From a virus, in the IMG/VR virus record IMGVR_UViG_3300036835_000598, positions 1 to 41,832 of that record: DNA of 41,832 nucleotides; one strand, given 5' to 3'. A program made the translations under genes and the position numbers. The stretch's first letter is position 1, and each line of letters starts with the position of its first letter. Shown piece by piece: positions 32,487 through 40,252 of this stretch. Under the pieces are notes generated by a model. The model saw only the letters and a program-made list of their open reading frames with translations, was not told where the DNA came from and searched no databases.

Positions 32487-32780
32487 GCTTCCGGCGACCG
32501 GCGCGAGACCGGCGATCTCGTTGACGTAGCGAAACAGGCAGCCCTCCGAGAGGTCGCCCATCACGTTGAGCGCCTCGCTGCGCGAGAGCCCGGCGTCCCG
32601 CAGTGTTCCCGCGGTATGCGAGGTGAAGGCCATGGCGATCTCCAGGGGCTCGGCGCCGTGCTCGTCGATCAGGTCGGCGACCACACGGTCGAGGTGCTGG
32701 ATCAGGCCTTCGAACCACGCAGGCATGGCGTACTTGTCGATCTCGGGAGTCGGCCGCTTGGCTGATTGCTCGTGACGCAT
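32481..32780 (-). CDS. small hypothetical protein
   Basis: A 99-residue protein (MRHEQSAKRPTPEIDKYAMP) with a helical middle (ALNVMGDLSEGCLFRYVNEI). ATG 32780 is used because it lies four bases after the upstream stop; ATG 32795 would overlap. Unknown function. Confidence 0.55.
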   Translation of the reverse strand: MRHEQSAKRPTPEIDKYAMPAWFEGLIQHLDRVVADLIDEHGAEPLEIAMAFTSHTAGTLRDAGLSRSEALNVMGDLSEGCLFRYVNEIAGLAPVAGSA

Positions 32781-32784
32781 GTGC

Positions 32785-33030
32785 TCACTTTCCATCTCGT
32801 TCGAAGATCGCCTGGCGCAGGTAGACCGCGGCGTCCAGGATCTCCTGGTAGGCGTCGATGAGGGCGTCGCGCCCGTTGTGGGCCTGCAGCGGCACGCCAT
32901 AGCGCTGCCGGCCGAGGTGATCGCGCGCGGCCATGTCCTGCATCACCAGGTGCCAAACCGCCGGGTTATCGTTGACCTTGGGCGCCGGCTGCTCACTCAC
33001 CAGCGAATTGCCATGCTCGACGGCGCTCAT
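32785..33030 (-). CDS. small conserved phage protein, MazG-like helix
   Basis: An 81-residue protein. HLGRQRYGVPLQAHNGRDAL then IDAYQEILDAAVYLRQAI is a stretch common in short phage proteins, sometimes annotated near all-alpha NTP pyrophosphohydrolases; the full E/E/E/D metal set is not clear here. Its ATG overlaps the upstream stop (ATGA) and GGAG is 8 bases upstream. Confidence 0.6.
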   Translation of the reverse strand: MSAVEHGNSLVSEQPAPKVNDNPAVWHLVMQDMAARDHLGRQRYGVPLQAHNGRDALIDAYQEILDAAVYLRQAIFERDGK

Positions 33031-33917
33031 GCGCTGATCTCCTCGATCTTGGCTTGCTCCACTGGTCCACTCGTGCATGTTGGGCGCTGGCGCGCCTGAC
33101 GTCGCGGCTTGCGTCGGTCAACTTCGACGACGAGGCTCGGATCGAAGCCGTTACTCTCCTCGTGGGAGACGTAGCCGCGCGCGTTCACGACCACCTGGGC
33201 CCGGCCGAGCTGGTAGCGCGACTGATGGTGCACGTGCCCGTGCACCCACAGGTCCGCTTTGGACACCAGGCGGTCGAGGCGCGAGGCGAAGGCCGGCGTC
33301 AGCCGGTCGAGCTTGTAGATTTTCGCCACGCTCTTTTCGCTGACGGCGTGGTGCGTGACGACGACGTGGGCGTCGATGCGCTTTGCCCGCTTCAGGTCCG
33401 CGCAAATCTCCATCATGCGCTTGAGCCATGCGTGCGCGCTTTCGAACCTCTGGAGGCAGTCGCCGGGGCGCAGCGTGCGGGCGCCGACGCGGATCAGGCG
33501 GTGGTCGTTCATCAGCGTGGCTGCGGCGCCCATCGAGGCGTCGCGCTCGCCTACCCCGAAATATTCGTAGTCCGTCCACAGCGTCGCGCCGCTGATGCGG
33601 ACGCACTCGCCGTTGGCGGCGACGACGATCCCCTCCTCGTCGAGCAGGTGGATGTTGGCGTGGGTGTCGGCCGCCGCCCGGCCGGCGGCCAGTTCCTCGT
33701 CGATGTCGTGGCAGTAGTACTCATGGTTGCCCGGCACATAGATCACGGGCTTGGCGTTGAGGCCTTGCTCCGCGATCCAGCGCACGCCGTCGGCCAGCCC
33801 CTCACAGATATCGCCGGCGATGATCACGGCGTCATGCTCCGGCCGCGGCTCCGGCAGCCTGAACGGGAAGCGCCGGTTCACGTCGAGATGCAGGTCCGAG
33901 AAAATCCAGAACTTCAT
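33027..33917 (-). CDS. calcineurin-like metallophosphoesterase
   Basis: A 296-residue enzyme with the two-metal phosphoesterase motifs: FSDLHLD (Asp8, His10), AGDI (Asp35), GNHEYY (Asn/His), VVTHH and WVHGHVHH. It may act on nucleic acids, nucleotides or phosphoproteins. Starts and stops overlap neighbours by four bases (ATGA), so it belongs to one operon. The C-terminal ~40 residues are basic. Confidence 0.88.
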   Translation of the reverse strand: MKFWIFSDLHLDVNRRFPFRLPEPRPEHDAVIIAGDICEGLADGVRWIAEQGLNAKPVIYVPGNHEYYCHDIDEELAAGRAAADTHANIHLLDEEGIVVAANGECVRISGATLWTDYEYFGVGERDASMGAAATLMNDHRLIRVGARTLRPGDCLQRFESAHAWLKRMMEICADLKRAKRIDAHVVVTHHAVSEKSVAKIYKLDRLTPAFASRLDRLVSKADLWVHGHVHHQSRYQLGRAQVVVNARGYVSHEESNGFDPSLVVEVDRRKPRRQARQRPTCTSGPVEQAKIEEISA

Positions 33918-34351
33918 AGCGCGGCTCCCGCTCCCTGCTCGGCCGGAAAGCGCGGTCCGATGGCGGCGTCTCTTGCGCCGCTTCCCATGCCGTCCGCGCG
34001 CATTTCGATGAACAGGCGGACGTGCAGCTTGAGCTCCGGGTGCCAGTGCTCGATGAGATCGCTGCGCGTCGACACCGTATAGGTATCGACCTTGAGGTCC
34101 TTCGGGATGATGCCGAGGTCGCGCGTCACCTTGACCACCCAGGACATCAGGTGGATCGGAACGTCCTCCGCGACCGGCGTACCGATGATGGCTTCAAGCC
34201 AGACGCGGTCGATGCGCTCATGCGCGGCCGGCGAGATCCATGTGGAGACGTGGGCGGCCTTCTGCCGGCACAGCGTGAGCCACGGCTCGTACCCGCCTCC
34301 CTGGACGCGGATCGGCATCGGCAGCTCGAACCAAGTTGTAATGGGCCACAT
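33914..34351 (-). CDS. hypothetical protein
   Basis: A 145-residue protein (MWPITTWFELPMPIRVQGGG), mixed alpha/beta, with WLEAIIGTP and LSWVVKVTRDLG-type segments. AGGGA precedes the ATG. Its stop overlaps the phosphoesterase start. Not recognised. Confidence 0.6.
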   Translation of the reverse strand: MWPITTWFELPMPIRVQGGGYEPWLTLCRQKAAHVSTWISPAAHERIDRVWLEAIIGTPVAEDVPIHLMSWVVKVTRDLGIIPKDLKVDTYTVSTRSDLIEHWHPELKLHVRLFIEMRADGMGSGARDAAIGPRFPAEQGAGAAL

Positions 34352-34368
34352 TTCTCGATCCCTTGCAG

Positions 34369-34399
34369 GAACGGGGCGGAGTGAGCCTCCGCCCCGTTC
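34369..34399. terminator. perfect hairpin after the porin
   Basis: GAACGGGGCGGAG and CTCCGCCCCGTTC form a 13-bp perfect stem with a five-base loop. It lies just beyond the porin stop on the minus strand; a clear T-run is missing. Confidence 0.65.
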
Positions 34400-34428
34400 T
34401 CCCCCAACCGACGGCTTCCCAAAACCGA

Positions 34429-35619
34429 TCAGAACCTGATGCGCGCGCCCGCCATGAAGGTGTTCACGTCGCTCGACACGAGATCGTCGAGGTCGTAGCG
34501 GCGCCAGGCCATGTAGATGTCCATTGCTGCGGGATCGAGTGCCTGCACGACGCCGAGCCCGAACATGCTGGGGTCCGGAGCGCCTGGGCCGTCGATGTCC
34601 ATGACCGCGTATTCGGCGTAGACGGTGGTCGCGCCGAGCCCGATGACGTTCTTCTGCCAGCCGCCCTGCAGGTGCGCGACGGTGTAGTCGAGGCTCCCGA
34701 AGAACTCGCCGTCGACGTGGCCGACGCCGACGTTGGCGAATAGCCCGGTGCCTGTGTTGAGCACCGAGAGCGAGCCAGAGGCCACGCGCTGTCGGCCGAA
34801 CAGGTCGCCCGGCAGCGTGGACGTGAGGCCGATGTTGCCGTTCTGCTCGCTCAGACCGGCGCCGCCGGCGATGCGGAAGCCGCCGAACTCGCCGGCGTAG
34901 CGCAGGGCGATGTCCCAGGCACCGCCGTCATCGCCGCCCGCCAAACTCGTCAGTGAGTCGCCGTGCGACCACGATGCCGAGCCGGTGAAGCCCAAGAACA
35001 TCGGGCTGTCGTAGCGCACGACGTTGCGGCGCAGATCGTTGAACGGCAGGTCGATGCCGAAGGCATAGGCGCTGGAGATCGGCTGCAGGCTCAGCATCCG
35101 GCTGGCGACTTCGACGTTGGCCACCGAGATCTGGGCGATGCCGTCGGTCGCCATCGATGTGAGGCCGAGGCTCAGCTTGCCGACGGGTCCTTCGACCCAC
35201 CAGAACGAGTGCCGTACCGAAACCGGGTCGTCGCCGAGGACTGGGATTGGCTGGTCGTTGACGCCGAATTCCAGCTTGTAGCCGGCCTTCCACTGCGAAG
35301 CGATCTGCGCCTCGCCGAGGAAGCCGAAGCGCGTGCCGCTGGTGCCGTTGTCGACCACCCGCGTGTCGCTGTCACCGAGGCCGTCGGTCCACAGGATTGC
35401 CTTGTTGACCTGGCCGTAGACGGAGACGGTGACGCGGCGGTTGCCCTTGCGCACGGTTGTGACTTCGAGCTCGGCGATGCGCTCTTCGAGATCGGCGCAG
35501 CACGAACCGCCGACATCGGCGGCGATCGCGGGAGCCGGAACCCCCGCCAGCCCGCAAAAGTATAGTGAGGCGAGACACGCGGCCTTCGCCAGGCGTGTTC
35601 TCGTGTTGCGAGACTTCAT
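34429..35619 (-). CDS. Rhizobiales-type porin
   Basis: A 396-residue outer-membrane porin. A signal sequence (LAKAACLASLYFCGLAGVPA, ending AIAA) is followed by CCADLEERIAELE and RKGNRRVTVSVYGQVNKAIL, a start typical of Rhizobiales porins, then beta strands with a terminal Phe (MAGARIRF). It would form a trimeric pore. The ATG at 35619 has AAGG ten bases before it. Its presence in phage DNA may change phage or drug entry; inference. Confidence 0.87.
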   Translation of the reverse strand: MKSRNTRTRLAKAACLASLYFCGLAGVPAPAIAADVGGSCCADLEERIAELEVTTVRKGNRRVTVSVYGQVNKAILWTDGLGDSDTRVVDNGTSGTRFGFLGEAQIASQWKAGYKLEFGVNDQPIPVLGDDPVSVRHSFWWVEGPVGKLSLGLTSMATDGIAQISVANVEVASRMLSLQPISSAYAFGIDLPFNDLRRNVVRYDSPMFLGFTGSASWSHGDSLTSLAGGDDGGAWDIALRYAGEFGGFRIAGGAGLSEQNGNIGLTSTLPGDLFGRQRVASGSLSVLNTGTGLFANVGVGHVDGEFFGSLDYTVAHLQGGWQKNVIGLGATTVYAEYAVMDIDGPGAPDPSMFGLGVVQALDPAAMDIYMAWRRYDLDDLVSSDVNTFMAGARIRF

Positions 35620-35654
35620 TTTGACTGACCTTGCTGACTGTTGCTCTTTGTGCA

Positions 35655-35679
35655 GCCGCTCCAGGGATGCTGGAGCGGC
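35655..35679. terminator. perfect hairpin between two outer-membrane genes
   Basis: GCCGCTCCAG and CTGGAGCGGC form a 10-bp stem with a GGATG loop, lying between the barrel gene stop at 35697 and the porin start. Confidence 0.65.
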
Positions 35680-35696
35680 CGGGGGTCGGGCCTGCG

Positions 35697-36479
35697 TCAG
35701 AAGTGGTAGGAGAGCCTGGTCATCACCCGATGCAGGTCGGTGTCGACGTTTGCGATCGACGCCTCATTGGTTGACCACTGCAACGTCCCGCCGTCGAGCC
35801 GCGTGAAGTTATATTCGAGGTTGATCGTCCAATGCTCGGCGATGAATGCCTCGGTGCCGATGCCGACGGTCCAGCCGCCGCGATCGCCGAACGCCTTGGA
35901 GATCGGCTCGTCCGGGCTGAACAGCTCCTTGAAGGACGTTGCCGTCTTCCCGCTGGTCCACGTGTAGCCGCCGAGCGCGTAGCCCATCCACTTTGGTGTG
36001 AACAGGTAGCCGACGCGGCCGGCGAGGGTGATCATGTGGTCGATGTCCGTATCGCCCACGATGCCGCCAGCAGGTGTGGGGATCGAGAACTGCTGGTTCT
36101 TGTTGGTCCAAGAAATCTCACCGAACCCGCCGAAGACCCACTTATCGCCGGTCTGGACGTCGCAGCCGCCGCCGAGCCCGTAGGTCGCGGCGTCGAGCGC
36201 GGTCGACACGTCGAAGGTGATGCCGAAGTCCGAGCCGCCATCGTCGTTATCGACCGTGCGCTGCTTCTGCACCATGTAGCCGAGTTCGCCGTAGACACGG
36301 CAGCCGTTCCACGGCCGCGCGGACGTGGCCGTCGCGCTGGGCAGGTAGTCGTCGGCCTTGACGTGGCCCTGCTTGTCGAGGTTGCCGGCCATGGCCGGCT
36401 GGCCGCCGAGCGCAAGCGCGATTGCGGCGGCGGAGGTGTAGATCACGAGGCACGAGCGCCACTTACTGAGAGACTTCAT
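35697..36479 (-). CDS. second OmpA/Omp25-like outer-membrane protein
   Basis: A 260-residue protein with a signal peptide (CLVIYTSAAAIALALGGQPA, ending MAG) and barrel strands such as RVYGELGYMVQKQRTV and WTVGIGTEAFIAEHWTINLE; the C-terminus ends LSYHF. ATG 36479 (MKSLSKWRS) is chosen because the earlier frame start lacks a signal peptide. Same strand as the porin that follows. Barrel type is clear; role in the phage is not. Confidence 0.82.
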   Translation of the reverse strand: MKSLSKWRSCLVIYTSAAAIALALGGQPAMAGNLDKQGHVKADDYLPSATATSARPWNGCRVYGELGYMVQKQRTVDNDDGGSDFGITFDVSTALDAATYGLGGGCDVQTGDKWVFGGFGEISWTNKNQQFSIPTPAGGIVGDTDIDHMITLAGRVGYLFTPKWMGYALGGYTWTSGKTATSFKELFSPDEPISKAFGDRGGWTVGIGTEAFIAEHWTINLEYNFTRLDGGTLQWSTNEASIANVDTDLHRVMTRLSYHF

Positions 36480-36578
36480 CTTCGGGTTGCCTTCTGGCTG
36501 TTGCGTCCAAGAAATCCCAACACGCCGCCATCGGGCGTGCCTTCGACGCGACGGCCGCTCATCCCGGATTACAAACAC

Positions 36579-36794
36579 TCACGCGACTTGATCGGTGGCG
36601 GGCGTCGTGTCCTGCAATTGTCGCGAGCTAAACTGCGTCGTCCGCTTCACCAACATAAAAGTCTCGGTATCCGAGACGACTGGTGGGCAGCGTGTCGCTG
36701 TAGCCACAGCCGGGCAGATCGTCCTGGTTGCTGTGAGAGATGCCCCCAAAAAGCAAAGGGGCAGCGAGAAAGGCCAGAGGGCGTGGGGGTTCAT
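36579..36794 (-). CDS. doubtful 71-residue protein
   Basis: A frame starting MNPHALWPFSLPLCFLGASL with a hydrophobic N-terminus. There is no ribosome site, and the inverted repeat at 36661 lies inside it. Probably not a gene. Confidence 0.2.
   Translation of the reverse strand: MNPHALWPFSLPLCFLGASLTATRTICPAVATATRCPPVVSDTETFMLVKRTTQFSSRQLQDTTPATDQVA
36661..36677. promoter_or_regulatory. inverted repeat, operator-like
   Basis: GTCTCGG-TAT-CCGAGAC is a perfect 7-bp dyad in a gene-poor region 182 bases upstream of the outer-membrane gene at 36479. Confidence 0.45.
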
Positions 36795-36884
36795 CGCTGC
36801 CCGTGAGGACGGTCTTCGGTAGGGGCCGAAGATGCGTGCCTCGCCTACCTGCATAAATTGAGTCGTCTCACGTTGCTAGACAAA

Positions 36885-37310
36885 TCATTCGCGGAAGATG
36901 CCGGGGAGCGATGCGTCCGCTTGGCCGTTGAGCTGGCCGGTAGGCTTGCCGTTCAGCCAAAAGCGGCCGCCGCGTTCCTCGATGAGACCCCTCTTGATCG
37001 CGAGATCCAGACCGCGCCTCAACGTACCCTCGTATTTGATCTCGCCCCCAGGCATTTTGCAGTTGAGATTGATCCAAGTTCTGATCTCCTTCGCCGTCGG
37101 TGGCCAGCCGATTGCCTGAAGGGCCTGCACTATGAAGGGAGGAAAGTCCTCCCGCTTGTGGCAGTGTTCACCGCGCTTCTTCGGAGGCAGGCCGTTCGAC
37201 GGCTTCTTCGCGCTTGTCGTACGCAGCTCGCCGAGGATGCCGGCGAGCCGCCTGCCGAGCTGCTCGTGCTGATGCATGATGTCGTTCAATTGCTGCGTCA
37301 AGTCAGTCAA
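36885..37310 (-). CDS. hypothetical protein, winged-helix-like C-terminus
   Basis: A 141-residue protein with a helical start (MTDLTQQLNDIMHQHEQLGR), a basic middle (SAKKPSNGLPPKKRGE), then TAKEIRTWINLNCK, YEGTLRRGLDLAIKRGLIEE and RGGRFWLNGK, a wHTH-like pattern. The TTG start has GGAG six bases upstream. Possibly DNA-binding; not recognised. Confidence 0.6.
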   Translation of the reverse strand: MTDLTQQLNDIMHQHEQLGRRLAGILGELRTTSAKKPSNGLPPKKRGEHCHKREDFPPFIVQALQAIGWPPTAKEIRTWINLNCKMPGGEIKYEGTLRRGLDLAIKRGLIEERGGRFWLNGKPTGQLNGQADASLPGIFRE

Positions 37311-37358
37311 GGCCGTCTCCCTGTTGTTAGTTTGCCTGTCCTAACGCAGCACCGAAGA

Positions 37359-38507
37359 TCACTCCGCGGTCAGCTGCGGCCGGTCGACCTGAGCGATGTC
37401 GAGGCCGGCTTTCTCGCCGGTGATGCGCAGCACGTCCTTGTCGATCTTGCCGAGCTCCTTGCCGGCGGCGTTGTAGTGGTTGACCGTTGTCGACAGCGAG
37501 CTGCCGAGCCGAACAAAGAAATCCTCGTAGGCCTTGAGATGGCGGCCGAGGTTCTCGACGTTCTTGGCGATCGCCTGCGCCTCCCGCTCGATCCTGAAGG
37601 CCCGGAAGGCCTGCAGCACCGTCTGCAGATAGGCGGCGAACGTCGTCGGGGAGACGATGATCACCTTCTTCACATTGAAGGCATAGTCGATCAGTGACCG
37701 CGTGTTGACCCGCACGGCACCAACCTCGTTCACCAAGAGGTCGTAGTAGATCGCCTCGGCCGGGATGAACATGAACGCGAAATCCATCGTCCCCTCGTTG
37801 GGGCGGATGTACTTCGCCGTCTCATCGATCCGGTTCTTGAGGTCGGTCTTGAACGCGGCCTCGTAGACCGCGCGCTGCTCGGGATCGGGCTCGTCGATGA
37901 TGCGCTGGTAGTTCTCGAGCGGGAACTTCGCATCGACGGGGATGATCCCTTCCGGCGCCTTGATTGCCGCGTCGACCGCCTCGCCGTTCTGGAACCGGTA
38001 CTGCAGCTCGTAGTCGGTCGGAGCGAGGATGTTCTGCAGGATGAGGGAGAGCGCCGCCTCGCCGAGACTGCCGCGCTGCTTCTGGCTGGTGAGCACGCGC
38101 TTCAGGTCGCTGATCTGGTCGGCGATCGCGAACACCTTGCTGGTGGCCTCCTGGGTCTGGCCGACGCGCGTGGCCACTTCGGTGAGCTGCTCCTTGACCG
38201 CATCGCGCACGTTGGTGACCAGCTGTTGCGAAGCGCCGAATTGCTCACGCATCTGCTTGAACAGCTGCTCGCTGTTGGTGCCGAGCGTGGTGTTGACCGA
38301 CGTGGAAAGGCCGGTGACCTGGGCGGTGATGGTCTGGGACAGCCCGGCGAACTGGCCGCTCACGCTCTGCATGAACGCCTGCAGCTCGCCCTGAAGTGCG
38401 GCGACCTTCTCGTTCGAGGCTCCCCCGCCCGGCGACCTGAAAAAGAAAAGCCCGATGACAATAATGACTGCCGCGGCAACGATCGCCGCAGCGATGAGAG
38501 CATCCAT
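37359..38507 (-). CDS. rmuC: RmuC-type recombination protein
   Basis: A 382-residue protein. One membrane segment (residues 4-23, ALIAAAIVAAAVIIVIGLFF) anchors it to the inner membrane; about 35-130 is coiled coil; the rest is the RmuC nuclease-like domain with GSLGEAALSLILQNIL, VDAKFPLENYQRII, FAFMFIPAEAIYYDLL and VSPTTFAAYLQTVL. RmuC limits DNA inversions in E. coli and is PD-(D/E)XK-like. It is an unusual phage gene. GAGGA precedes the ATG. Confidence 0.9.
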   Translation of the reverse strand: MDALIAAAIVAAAVIIVIGLFFFRSPGGGASNEKVAALQGELQAFMQSVSGQFAGLSQTITAQVTGLSTSVNTTLGTNSEQLFKQMREQFGASQQLVTNVRDAVKEQLTEVATRVGQTQEATSKVFAIADQISDLKRVLTSQKQRGSLGEAALSLILQNILAPTDYELQYRFQNGEAVDAAIKAPEGIIPVDAKFPLENYQRIIDEPDPEQRAVYEAAFKTDLKNRIDETAKYIRPNEGTMDFAFMFIPAEAIYYDLLVNEVGAVRVNTRSLIDYAFNVKKVIIVSPTTFAAYLQTVLQAFRAFRIEREAQAIAKNVENLGRHLKAYEDFFVRLGSSLSTTVNHYNAAGKELGKIDKDVLRITGEKAGLDIAQVDRPQLTAE

Positions 38508-38578
38508 CGCGTAATCCTCAACTTTGAGCTGGAGTGGAGCCTATCTATATGAGACGCTCCGGGTCCGGCGCAAGCGGT

Positions 38579-38941
38579 TCACAGCCGCTCCGGGTAGCCG
38601 ATCTCCGCGGACTTTGCCTCGAACACCTCGACAGCGGCCTCGGCGATCGTGAAGCCGAGCGACTGGCACAGCAGGTCCAGATAGACGAAGGTGTCGCCGA
38701 GCTCGCGGCGCAGCTTGGTGGCCAGCTGCTCAATCGTCTCCTTGTTGCCGGGGATGCCGTCGCGAACCCGGTTGAGCTTCTTGACGATGTTGGCTGCCTC
38801 GCCGAGCTCGCCCAGCACCGCCGTCATCCAGTCCGGCGTCGACCAGCCGTCGAGCCGGTGGTTGAAGCCTTGCGGGCTCTCGCAGCGCTTGCGGTTGGCG
38901 TCGCTGAAGCGCTCGAATGTCAGTGGTGTCGACGTGGTCAT
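38579..38941 (-). CDS. MazG-like nucleotide pyrophosphohydrolase
   Basis: A 120-residue all-alpha enzyme with GELGEAANIVKKLNRVRDG, then KLRRELGDTFVYLDLL, giving the paired E-X2-E and E-X2-D metal motifs of MazG/dUTPase-2 type proteins. It would hydrolyse NTPs or dNTPs, for example unusual or stress nucleotides. AAGGAAAGG precedes ATG 38941; an earlier frame to 39073 is unlikely. Confidence 0.85.
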   Translation of the reverse strand: MTTSTPLTFERFSDANRKRCESPQGFNHRLDGWSTPDWMTAVLGELGEAANIVKKLNRVRDGIPGNKETIEQLATKLRRELGDTFVYLDLLCQSLGFTIAEAAVEVFEAKSAEIGYPERL

Positions 38942-38978
38942 TGTATGCCTTTCCTTATTTGTGAACCTGTGACCCGCC

Positions 38979-39296
38979 TTATTGTGGCCTGCGCACCAGC
39001 GTGCAGCCGTCGAGCCTTTCGATCTCGGCAATGCCGGTTCTGGTGATCGCCACCCGGTGCCTGCCGTCATCAACGATCAGGCTCCGGCGCCGGCTGTCGG
39101 TGATCGCCTGGATGAACTTGGCTGCCCCCACGGCCTCGCGCAGGCGCCTGAGGTCAATGCCGCGCGGGTGCTCGCTGGCCAGCAGGCGCAGGATCTGCGC
39201 AGTCTTGACGGCAACCTTTTCCGCGGCAGCGTTCGCAGCCTTCTTGGCGCTGGTGGCCGCGCTGGTGGCCGCGGTGGCGGCATGGCCGGCTGTCAT
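38979..39296 (-). CDS. small winged-helix-like hypothetical protein
   Basis: A 105-residue protein with an Ala-rich N-terminal helix (GHAATAATSAATSAKKAANA) and KTAQILRLLASEHPRGIDLR then AITRTGIAEIERLDG, suggestive of a wHTH. GGGGA precedes the ATG. Role unknown. Confidence 0.55.
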   Translation of the reverse strand: MTAGHAATAATSAATSAKKAANAAAEKVAVKTAQILRLLASEHPRGIDLRRLREAVGAAKFIQAITDSRRRSLIVDDGRHRVAITRTGIAEIERLDGCTLVRRPQ

Positions 39297-39326
39297 GGCT
39301 CCATCCCCTCCGTGTTGGGTCTGCGC

Positions 39327-40241
39327 TTACTTCGGCTTTCGCCGCAGCGGCCAGCCGAGCCCGGCGGTCGCCTCGACGTACTTCGAATCGACCCATAGCG
39401 GCGGTTCGTCGAAGCCGGGCGGCGGCCGTACCGCGGTGATGAGATCGCGGAACAGGACCTCAGGCCGCGAAATGTCGAGCTTCTGCTTCGGTGCCAGCAC
39501 GATGGCGCGCTTCATGTCCTTCATCAGGTCTTCGAGCAGCGACGGGGAGGCGCCTTCCGTCAGCTCGCCGAGCAGCTCCAGGTCCGAGGCCCGCAGCTCG
39601 AAGGGATGGGCATAGCGCGCCATGATCTGCGCCCGCTCGGCGGCCTCAGGCAGCGCCACGTCCATCTGCATGTTGAACCGCCGCCAAACGGCAGCATCCA
39701 GACTATCTGCCCTGTTCGTTGCGGCGATCGTGATGCACTTGAGCTGCTCCATGCGCCGCAGCATGACGTTGACCATGGCGACGCGCTCCTGGTCCCCGCG
39801 CTTGCCGGACTGGCGCGCCGCGGCGATCGAGTCGAACTCGTCGAACAGCACGGCGATGGAGTCGCCGAGCACGTCCAGGCAGTCGAACACGGCGCCGAGG
39901 TTGCGCGCCGAGGAACCGATCCAGCAGTCGATGATGGTCTCCGGCTCGACGCAGGCGAGTCTCAGTCCCAGGCGCGCCGAAACGTGATGTGCAAGGGTCG
40001 TCTTTCCGCAGCCCGGAGGACCGTAGAGCAGCACGCTGCGGCGGGCCTCGACGCCGACCTCGGCGAGCTCGCTCTCGTAGCGCAGCTCGTTGAGCCAGCG
40101 GTGCACCGCCCGACGCACCGACGGGGCAAGGATGGGCTGCTCGGCCTCGCCGATGTCGAGGATCTTGGCGTGCTCCTTGAGCTGCTTCTCGGCCTGGGCC
40201 GCATTCTGCGGCTTGCGCGGCGCCTCGTCGTCGTAACGCAT
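39327..40241 (-). CDS. AAA+ ATPase
   Basis: A 304-residue AAA+ ATPase of the FtsH/SpoVK-like group. Walker A is GPPGCGKT (74-81), Walker B VLFDEFDS (Asp134, Glu135), sensor 1 ATNR (Asn176) and Arg fingers Arg187/188 in VWRRF. The N-terminal ~60 residues are helical and probably select the substrate. No protease or membrane domain is fused, so it probably remodels a partner. It is downstream of the GapR/Rmf-like gene with an 11-base gap. Confidence 0.88.
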   Translation of the reverse strand: MRYDDEAPRKPQNAAQAEKQLKEHAKILDIGEAEQPILAPSVRRAVHRWLNELRYESELAEVGVEARRSVLLYGPPGCGKTTLAHHVSARLGLRLACVEPETIIDCWIGSSARNLGAVFDCLDVLGDSIAVLFDEFDSIAAARQSGKRGDQERVAMVNVMLRRMEQLKCITIAATNRADSLDAAVWRRFNMQMDVALPEAAERAQIMARYAHPFELRASDLELLGELTEGASPSLLEDLMKDMKRAIVLAPKQKLDISRPEVLFRDLITAVRPPPGFDEPPLWVDSKYVEATAGLGWPLRRKPK

Positions 40242-40252
40242 GGCTCATGCTC

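Larger units (their letters stand above)
36480..36884. other. 405-bp region without a clear gene
   Basis: This region holds an inverted repeat at 36661-36677 and one weak minus-strand frame (36579-36794). It is richer in A/T than its neighbours and probably carries the promoter of the outer-membrane gene. Confidence 0.5.

Noticed and set aside
34369-34399. 13-bp perfect dyad as an attachment site
   Set aside because: There is no integrase nearby, and it sits just after a gene end, so a hairpin for the porin transcript is simpler.
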